A DNA stretch of 64,000 bases. It comes from Ruminococcus flavefaciens (GTDB lineage Bacteria; Bacillota; Clostridia; Oscillospirales; Ruminococcaceae). The stretch is taken from positions 62,001 through 126,000 of the forward strand of contig NZ_FRCT01000001.1 of the NCBI RefSeq assembly GCF_900143025.1. The letters run 5' to 3'. Below the pieces are notes generated by a model. The model ran no database searches. It saw only the letters and a list, made by a program, of their open reading frames with translations, and was not told the DNA's origin. The position numbers were made by a program, and so were the translations under genes. Below are positions 35,376-41,927 of the stretch, piece by piece. Each line of letters begins with the position of its first letter. The first letter of the stretch is position 1.

Positions 35376-36719
35376 ATGCAGGAAAATAAAAGTATATATA
35401 AAAAATTATTAACCATCGTAGCTCCTATAGCCGTCCAGTATTTTATGTATTCACTGGTTTCGGCGAGCGATGCTTTTATGCTGGGCTTTCTCGATCAGGA
35501 TTCACTTTCTGCTTCGTCACTTGCAGGGCAGGTCTGGTTCGTATCCAATCTTTTCAATATGGCTTTTGTATCGGGACTTACCGTGCTTGCGGCTCAGTAC
35601 TGGGGAAAAGGGGACAAGCGCACCACAGAGGAAGTTCTTGCGATAACTATGAGGTATTCTCTGTTGGTGGGGCTTCTTTTTACATTAGCGGCTTTGTTTA
35701 TCCCCCGTCAGCTAATGATGATATTTACCTCTGATAAAGTTCTTATAGCTGAGGGAGCAAAATATCTAAGGGTAGTCTCTCCGTCATATCTGATGCTGGG
35801 ATTTTCGCAGGTCTATTTCAGTATGATGAAGGTCTGTGACCGCGCAAAGCTTAGCTCGGTAGTGTGCTCGGTCTCGGTAGTTCTCAACATAATAATGAAC
35901 GGACTTTTTATCTTTGGTGTTGGATTCTTCCCCAAAATGGGCATAATCGGAGCAGCTCTCGCAACGGTTCTTTCGAGAGTTTTTGAAGTGGTCATGGTCG
36001 TGATAGCGGTTTTCAAGGGTAAATGTCTGCCTTTAAGTGTTAAGCTTATGCTGAAAAACGGCAGCAAGGAGCTTCACAGGGATTACTGGAGATATACCGT
36101 ACCGCTTCTGCTGAATCAGCTTGGCTGGGGCGGCGGAGTCACCATGTACTCGGTGATTATGGGCAGACTGGGAAGCGACGCTGTTGCGGCAAATGCCATT
36201 GCAAGCATTGTCAGGAGCATGATAGCAAGTCTCTGCTGGGGCATAGCCGCAGGTGTAGGCATAATAATCGGTGGTATGCTGGGCAGGAACGAGACGCAGG
36301 AAGCCAAAAAAGCAGGCGGAAAATTCGTGCGGCTCTCCATATGGATAGGCGTTGTTTCCGGACTTGTAATACTTGCGGTCACTCCGCTGTTGATGAGCTT
36401 TATTACCCTTAACGAAAAAGCCAACTATTATATGAAGTTTATGATGTTCATGGCGGCGTATTACATAATAGGAAATTCGCTGAATTCCACTATCATAGGC
36501 GGTATTTTCCCCGCAGGAGGCGATACGCGCTTCGGTATGATATGCGATATAGTTACTTTGTGGTGCGTGGTAGTGCCAATGGGAGCAATAGCTGCCTTTG
36601 TGCTGAAGCTCCCCGTGCTTGCGGTAGCTTTTATACTGACGCTGGACGAATTCGTGAAAATACCTGCGGTATATAAGCATTACGTGAAGTATAAGTGGGT
36701 AAAGAACATCACCCGATGA
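35376..36719 (+). CDS. MATE family efflux transporter
   Basis: 447 residues with about 12 transmembrane helices in two homologous halves. 'PIAVQYFMYSLVSASDAFMLGFLDQDSLSASSLAGQ' near the start and 'LNQLGWGGGVTMYSVIMGRLGSDAVAANAI' at the start of the second half are the family's equivalent helices. It exports drugs or metabolites against sodium or protons. AAGGAGA precedes the ATG. Its last 11 bp overlap the end of the convergent feoB. Confidence 0.92.
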   Translation: MQENKSIYKKLLTIVAPIAVQYFMYSLVSASDAFMLGFLDQDSLSASSLAGQVWFVSNLFNMAFVSGLTVLAAQYWGKGDKRTTEEVLAITMRYSLLVGLLFTLAALFIPRQLMMIFTSDKVLIAEGAKYLRVVSPSYLMLGFSQVYFSMMKVCDRAKLSSVVCSVSVVLNIIMNGLFIFGVGFFPKMGIIGAALATVLSRVFEVVMVVIAVFKGKCLPLSVKLMLKNGSKELHRDYWRYTVPLLLNQLGWGGGVTMYSVIMGRLGSDAVAANAIASIVRSMIASLCWGIAAGVGIIIGGMLGRNETQEAKKAGGKFVRLSIWIGVVSGLVILAVTPLLMSFITLNEKANYYMKFMMFMAAYYIIGNSLNSTIIGGIFPAGGDTRFGMICDIVTLWCVVVPMGAIAAFVLKLPVLAVAFILTLDEFVKIPAVYKHYVKYKWVKNITR

Positions 36720-38766
36720 ATTTCCAGACGGTATTTATTAAAAAACATAATATCATTCCTGCGGCAGTTGGCAGCAGGAAGCTGAGGGCAGTCCATTTAA
36801 GGCTGCCCGTTTCTTTTTTTATGGTCATGCAGGTAGTTGCGCAGGGAAAGTGGAAAAGCGTGAACACTACCATACAGACCGCAGTTTTTAGTGTCCAGCC
36901 GTGGGAGATAAGGAGCTGGCGGAGCTGTTCGGTGCTGCCTGCTTCTATGAGAGTACCCTGTGAAAGATATGCCATAAGAATTATGGGGATCACTATTTCG
37001 TTTGCAGGAAATCCCAGTATAAAGGCAAGAAGTATGACTCCGTCAAGTCCAATGTGTGAACCTGTCGGTGCAAGAAGATTTGCGGCGTGGGCAAGGAGAG
37101 TTCCGCTGCCGATGTGTATATTTGCCATGAGCCATATTATAAGTCCGCAGGGAGCGGCAGCTGTGCAGGCTCGTGCAAGGACGAAAACAGTCCTGTCGAG
37201 GACTGAGCGGACAAGGACTTTTTTCACCTGTGGTATGCGATAAGGTGGGAGCTCAAGCGTGAATGACGAGGGAGCTCCGCGGAGAATGGTCACGGAAAGG
37301 AGCTTTGATACTCCGAGAGTGGCTAATACTCCGAGTAGAATTAATACAAGAAGTATAATTGCAGAGAGTATAGACGAAGCAGCTCCGCCTGCTGTTATGA
37401 AGAACATGGTGATAATTGCTATGATAGTGGGGAAACGTCCGTTGCAGGGGACGAAATTGTTTGTCAGTATGGCTATGAGCCGTTCTCTCGGCGAGTCTAT
37501 TATCCTGCAACCTGTAACTCCGCAGGCATTGCAGCCGAAGCCCATTGCCATAGTTATAGCCTGTTTGCCGCAGGCTCCCGAGCAGCGGAAACAGTGGTCG
37601 AGATTGAAGGCTATGCGCGGCAGATAGCCGAAGTCCTCAAGAAGTGTGAACAGAGGGAAAAATATTGCCATTGGCGGCAGCATTACCGAAACCACCCATG
37701 AAAGTACGCGGTATATCCCCTGTATGAGTATCCCCTCCAGCCATGAGGGAGCTGAGACAGCGTTGAGTCCCTGTGTCAGCTTTGCGCCCAGTGCGGAAAA
37801 TCCGCGGCTGAGAAGCTCCGACGGGTAGTTTGCACCGATAATGGTTATCCACAGGATAAGTCCCAGAAGAAGCAGCATAACAGGTGTTCCGAAGCGGCGG
37901 CTCAGGAATATCCTGTCGAGTCGGCGATCGCGGCTGTACTGCCTGATCTCGTCGGTATGTACTGCTTTTTGGGCGATTTTTTCTGCTTCTGACAATATTG
38001 CCGAGGCTGCGCTGTCTGCTGCTGCCTCGGGACTCAGTCCGTCGGCGCGGAGCTGTTCCAGAAAGGCGGTGATATCATCGTATTCGGCGAAGCGTATATT
38101 CTCATGCTCCTCTATTTTTTGCAGGACAGCTTCGTCGTTTTCCAGCAGGCGAAGTGCCGCGTAACGCTGCGGCACAGATGTTATTCTGTTTCCGAGTAGG
38201 GTTTCAAGTTGTGCCGCAGCTGTGTTCAGCGGCTCGGCAAAGTCGGTGCGCAGGAGAGCCGCTGGCTCTCTGCGGACAAGTCCGCACAGCTCCGCTGTCA
38301 GCGCACCGATGCCCTCTCCGCTTCTTGCGGAGATACCGATAACGGGTACACCGAGGAGCTGCGAAAGCATCGGTATATCCACGGAGATGCCCTTGCTGTG
38401 AGCCTCGTCCATAAGGTTTACGCACACTATGACTCGCTTTGATATTTCCATGACCTGTAGCACAAGGCAGAGATTGCGCTGTAAGCAGGTGGCATCGCAT
38501 ACGACCATGACCGCATCGGCTCCGCCAAAGCAAATGATATCACGGGCGCTGACTTCTTCGGCAGAGCCGCCCCTGAGGGAATAAGTCCCGGGGGTATCTA
38601 TGAGCAAAAAGTCGGTATCACCGCAGGAAAAACTGCCTTCCGCACCTTCAACGGTCTTGCCTGCCCAGTTCCCCGTGTGCTGTTTCATGCCTGTCAGAGC
38701 GTTGAAAACCGTAGATTTGCCAACGTTTGGATTGCCTGCAAGGGCAATTGTGAAGTGTTCGGACAT
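36709..38766 (-). CDS. feoB: Ferrous iron transport protein B
   Basis: 685 residues. N-terminal G domain with G1 'GNPNVGKST' (11-19), G3 'DTPG' (58-61) and G4 'NLMD', a helical regulatory domain (about 170-270), then a polytopic membrane domain with two nucleoside-gate repeats. The conserved cysteine-rich segment 'GFGCNACGVTGCRIID' and 'NNFVPCNGRFPT' lines the path. Imports Fe2+. No feoA is next to it. Its ribosome binding site (GGAAAGGGGG) lies in the 3' arm of a terminator hairpin that ends five T residues before the start codon. Confidence 0.95.
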   Translation of the reverse strand: MSEHFTIALAGNPNVGKSTVFNALTGMKQHTGNWAGKTVEGAEGSFSCGDTDFLLIDTPGTYSLRGGSAEEVSARDIICFGGADAVMVVCDATCLQRNLCLVLQVMEISKRVIVCVNLMDEAHSKGISVDIPMLSQLLGVPVIGISARSGEGIGALTAELCGLVRREPAALLRTDFAEPLNTAAAQLETLLGNRITSVPQRYAALRLLENDEAVLQKIEEHENIRFAEYDDITAFLEQLRADGLSPEAAADSAASAILSEAEKIAQKAVHTDEIRQYSRDRRLDRIFLSRRFGTPVMLLLLGLILWITIIGANYPSELLSRGFSALGAKLTQGLNAVSAPSWLEGILIQGIYRVLSWVVSVMLPPMAIFFPLFTLLEDFGYLPRIAFNLDHCFRCSGACGKQAITMAMGFGCNACGVTGCRIIDSPRERLIAILTNNFVPCNGRFPTIIAIITMFFITAGGAASSILSAIILLVLILLGVLATLGVSKLLSVTILRGAPSSFTLELPPYRIPQVKKVLVRSVLDRTVFVLARACTAAAPCGLIIWLMANIHIGSGTLLAHAANLLAPTGSHIGLDGVILLAFILGFPANEIVIPIILMAYLSQGTLIEAGSTEQLRQLLISHGWTLKTAVCMVVFTLFHFPCATTCMTIKKETGSLKWTALSFLLPTAAGMILCFLINTVWKFIG

Positions 38767-38805
38767 AAAAAGCCCCCTTTCCGGAAATTATATGCGAAAA
38801 AGGGG
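38767..38805 (-). terminator. Terminator after tetR, overlapping the feoB ribosome binding site
   Basis: Minus strand arms GCCCCCTTT / AAAGGGGGC around about 18 nt, followed by TTTTT and the feoB ATG. The 3' arm contains the feoB Shine-Dalgarno sequence. Confidence 0.75.
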
Positions 38806-38817
38806 GCGTATTATAAC

Positions 38818-39420
38818 TTATTTTTTGTGCTGAGAGATTATAAGCTTTATGGCATTGTAGAGATAAGGCTTTAATTCGGCTATTGTACATGGATCCTTGT
38901 AGAGTATCGTCGAATAGCAGGTCGAGCTTACAAGCTCGATTATCATAAAGAGCATTATCTCGGGGTCACGGAACTCATAGGGGGCTTCATTCAGCATATT
39001 ATAATATACCGTTGAGAAGTCAACATCTTTATCTGAAGCGGGAGAGGTTATGGCGTTTTTGAATATGCCCCAGCTAAGATTTTTGGATATGAATGTCAGG
39101 AGAGACTGGTCGTTGTTGAGCTGATTTATGATATTGTTGATTATTTTTATGAACTTGTCCTCAAAGGAAAGACCGCGCAGGTCGTCGCCGAGCTCGTTTA
39201 TAGCAGTCAGGAACAGCTGGCTTGACTTGTGGGATACAAGCTTGTTCCTTATATCATACTTGTCCTTGAAATACAGGTAGAATGTACCCTTTGCCACACC
39301 TGCCTTGCTTACGATATCGGTGATAGAGGTCTTGCTGAAGCCCTTTGTTGTAAAAAACTCAAAAGCGGTTTTTAGCAGAGAGTTTTCCTTCATTTTTTTA
39401 TTTGCATCTATCTTGCCCAT
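38818..39420 (-). CDS. TetR family transcriptional regulator
   Basis: 200 residues. N-terminal helix-turn-helix: 'LLKTAFEFFTTKGFSKTSITDIVSKAGVAKGTFYLYFKDKYDI'. The C-terminal ligand domain is all-helical with no recognised specificity. It is divergent from an MMPL exporter operon; three matching 13-bp palindromes lie in the shared region, so it most likely represses both directions until it binds an export substrate. Confidence 0.93.
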   Translation of the reverse strand: MGKIDANKKMKENSLLKTAFEFFTTKGFSKTSITDIVSKAGVAKGTFYLYFKDKYDIRNKLVSHKSSQLFLTAINELGDDLRGLSFEDKFIKIINNIINQLNNDQSLLTFISKNLSWGIFKNAITSPASDKDVDFSTVYYNMLNEAPYEFRDPEIMLFMIIELVSSTCYSTILYKDPCTIAELKPYLYNAIKLIISQHKK

Positions 39421-39499
39421 TAGAACGCCCCTCTCTCTTATTTAGCCGTCAGGCTTTTTGCAGGGAATACCGAGAGCGACATTCCCTGCTGTCATATTT

Positions 39500-39528
39500 A
39501 TTATATCTCTTTAGATTTTTTCTGTCAA
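39500..39528 (-). promoter_or_regulatory. Promoter of the tetR gene
   Basis: Minus strand TTGACA (39528-39523), 17-bp spacer, TATAAT (39505-39500). Confidence 0.85.
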
Positions 39529-39539
39529 GTACATGAAAT

Positions 39540-39552
39540 TGACCAATGGTCA
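39540..39552. promoter_or_regulatory. TetR operator 1
   Basis: TGACCAATGGTCA, 11 bp upstream of the tetR -35 box. Confidence 0.7.
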
Positions 39553-39592
39553 GGCTTAATAAATGGCTGTTTTGTGCAGGTCTACAAAAATA

Positions 39593-39605
39593 TGACCGAA
39601 AGTCA
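39593..39605. promoter_or_regulatory. TetR operator 2
   Basis: TGACCGAAAGTCA, between the two promoters; one half-site differs from operator 1. Confidence 0.65.
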
Positions 39606-39624
39606 TTTTTATTGCCAAATGGAG

Positions 39625-39653
39625 TTGACTAACGGTCATTTTTGTAATATACT
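39625..39653 (+). promoter_or_regulatory. Promoter of the MMPL exporter operon
   Basis: TTGACT (39625-39630), 17-bp spacer, TATACT (39648-39653). Confidence 0.8.
39626..39638. promoter_or_regulatory. TetR operator 3, overlapping the exporter -35 box
   Basis: TGACTAACGGTCA; its left half is part of the TTGACT -35 element at 39625. Confidence 0.75.
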
Positions 39654-39671
39654 ATAAAATAACAAAAAGTA

Positions 39672-39778
39672 ACAGGCGCAGGCTGAATGTCCGTGAGATA
39701 AGTTCAGCTTTTACAATTTCCCATATAAAGCGGTTTCTCCTAAGGGTATAGGCTCGCGGACGTTCAATATGCGCCTGT
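39672..39778 (+). promoter_or_regulatory. Structured 5' leader of the exporter operon
   Basis: ACAGGCGCA (39672-39680) pairs with TGCGCCTGT (39770-39778). Inside, TGAATGTCCGTGAG (39684-39697) pairs with CTCGCGGACGTTCA (39753-39766) over 14 bp, using two G-U pairs. A 3/3 internal loop separates the two helices and a 55-nt apical region remains, with GCTTT/AAAGC possible. It begins about 10 nt after the predicted start of transcription and ends about 12 nt before the ribosome binding site. It matches no riboswitch class I know. Confidence 0.6.
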
Positions 39779-39803
39779 AATATAACAGAAAGGATATGAT
39801 AAG

Positions 39804-41903
39804 ATGCTAAAACTCGGTGAATGGATAGCAAAGCACAGAGTACTTATACTGGTATTCGCTGTGGTAATGCTTATCCCTTCGGCAATAGGATATGTAAAAA
39901 CAAAGGTAAACTATGATATACTTTCCTATCTGCCAAAGAATATCAATACAATGGTCGGACAGGATATCCTGAAGGAGCAATTCGGACAAGGAGGCTTTTC
40001 ACTTGTAATGGTGGAGGGCATGAGCGACAAGGACGTCGCGGCGACTGCCGACAAGATAGCGGCTGTTGACCATGTTTCAAACGTCGTATGCTATCAGTCG
40101 CTTACAGACTGCAATATACCAAAGGAGATACTTCCCTCTAATATTTCCGAGTTCTTCAACAAAGGCGACACAAATCTCATGGCGGTATTCTTTGATGATA
40201 CCACTTCAGGCGAGGGAACGCTGAAGGCTGTTGAGACTATGAGGAAAATAACATCAAAACAGTGCTTTATCAGCGGTATGTCGGCTATCACTCTTGATAT
40301 GAAAAATATTACGGAGAGCGAGATGCTGATATATGCAGCTATCGCAGCTATCCTTACGAGCATCGTACTTATGGTGACTATGGATTCGTTCCTTATTCCC
40401 CTGTTCTTCATGCTGAGCATAGGCTTTGCAGTTGCCTGGAACTTAGGCTCGAATATCTTCCTCGGCGAGATATCCTTCATAACACAGGCACTTGCAATGG
40501 TATTACAGCTTGGCGTTACTATGGACTACTCCATATTCCTCTGGCACAGCTACAAGGAGCAGCAGAAGTACTATCCTGACAGCAGGCAGGACGCAATGGC
40601 ACACGCTATCGCAGCTACCATAACATCTGTAGTGGGAAGCTCCTTCACAACGGTTGCAGGCTTCCTTGCAATGTGCTTTATGACATTCACACTTGGTCTT
40701 GATCTGGGTATCGTAATGGCAAAGGGCGTTGTATGCGGCGTTATTTCCTGCGTAACAGTTCTCCCTTCGATGATACTCATGTTCGACAAGGCAATATCTA
40801 AGACCTCACACAAGGACTTCCTGCCTTCGTTCAAGCGTACATCTGCTTTTATCGTGAAACATTCATGGGTATTCCTCACAGGAGCTATAGTGCTCCTCAT
40901 ACCTGCGGTTTTCGGCAACAGCAACTACGGAGTATACTATAAGATAGACAGCACCTTCCCGAAAGACCTCGACAGCGTTATCGCAAACACCAAGCTTGCC
41001 GAGGAGTATAACATGAACAGTACACATATCCTCATGGTTAGTTCGGATATGAGTGCCAAGGACGCAAACAAGATGATGAACAAGATAAAGAGCGTTGACG
41101 GCGTTGAGTTCACATTTGGATTCAATTCGCTTGTAGGCTCGGCTATCCCCGAGGAAGCGGTTCCCGAGGAGATAAGAAGCGTACTCAAGAGCGATGAATG
41201 GCAGCTCATGTTAATAGGCTCTGAATACGAAGTAGCCTCCGATGATGTAAACGAGCAGATAGGCACTATAAACAAGATAGTAAAGAAATACGACCCAAAT
41301 GGAATGCTGATAGGTGAAGCTCCCGCAACAAAGGACCTTATCACTATAACCGACAGAGACTTCAAGATAGTAAATATTCTTTCAATAGCTGCTATCTTCC
41401 TTATAATCGCATTCACTTTCCGTTCGGTAACACTTCCTGTGATACTTGTAGCTGTGATAGAGCTTGCAATAATGATAAACCTCGGTTTAGCCTACTATAT
41501 GGGTTCAACGCTCTCGTTCATAGCTCCTATCGTAATAGGTACTATACAGCTGGGCGCAACAGTTGACTATGCGATACTTATGACAACAAGATACCGCACA
41601 GAGCGCAGCAGCGGCAAGAACAAAAAGGAGTCTGTCGGCATTGCGCTTGCAACTTCAATAATGTCCGTAATAACATCGGCTCTCGGATTTTTCGCAGCAA
41701 CAGTAGGTGTTGCGCTTTATTCCAATATCGGACTTATCTCAGAGCTGTGTATGCTTCTTGCAAGAGGCGCACTTATCTCAATGGTGATAGTAATTTGTGT
41801 GCTTCCGTCAATGTTCATGGTATTTGACAAGCTGATATGCAAGACAAGTGCAGGATTTATTCCAAAGGAAAAGAAGTTTGAATACAGATACAAAAACGCG
41901 TAA
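39804..41903 (+). CDS. MMPL/RND superfamily exporter
   Basis: 699 residues. Two repeats, each of one helix, an extracytoplasmic porter domain and five helices, giving about 12 transmembrane helices. Helix 4 of each repeat has the RND proton-relay region: 'LGVTMDYSIFLWHSYKE' and 'LGATVDYAILMTTRYR', with the aspartate present in both. This length and pattern match YdfJ/MmpL-type proteins of Gram-positives that export lipids or hydrophobic drugs. It is followed 25 bp later by a secreted repeat protein in the same operon and is controlled by the divergent TetR. Confidence 0.9.
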   Translation: MLKLGEWIAKHRVLILVFAVVMLIPSAIGYVKTKVNYDILSYLPKNINTMVGQDILKEQFGQGGFSLVMVEGMSDKDVAATADKIAAVDHVSNVVCYQSLTDCNIPKEILPSNISEFFNKGDTNLMAVFFDDTTSGEGTLKAVETMRKITSKQCFISGMSAITLDMKNITESEMLIYAAIAAILTSIVLMVTMDSFLIPLFFMLSIGFAVAWNLGSNIFLGEISFITQALAMVLQLGVTMDYSIFLWHSYKEQQKYYPDSRQDAMAHAIAATITSVVGSSFTTVAGFLAMCFMTFTLGLDLGIVMAKGVVCGVISCVTVLPSMILMFDKAISKTSHKDFLPSFKRTSAFIVKHSWVFLTGAIVLLIPAVFGNSNYGVYYKIDSTFPKDLDSVIANTKLAEEYNMNSTHILMVSSDMSAKDANKMMNKIKSVDGVEFTFGFNSLVGSAIPEEAVPEEIRSVLKSDEWQLMLIGSEYEVASDDVNEQIGTINKIVKKYDPNGMLIGEAPATKDLITITDRDFKIVNILSIAAIFLIIAFTFRSVTLPVILVAVIELAIMINLGLAYYMGSTLSFIAPIVIGTIQLGATVDYAILMTTRYRTERSSGKNKKESVGIALATSIMSVITSALGFFAATVGVALYSNIGLISELCMLLARGALISMVIVICVLPSMFMVFDKLICKTSAGFIPKEKKFEYRYKNA

Positions 41904-41927
41904 ACCTTATGTAAAGGAGAGATAGAT

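Noticed and set aside
36709..36719. The overlapping 3' ends of the MATE and feoB genes as a special antisense device
   Set aside because: An 11-bp tail-to-tail overlap is common and no further structure supports regulation.
38700..38820. A feoA gene next to feoB
   Set aside because: Only the terminator and the TetR gene lie upstream; no small SH3-like frame is present on either side.
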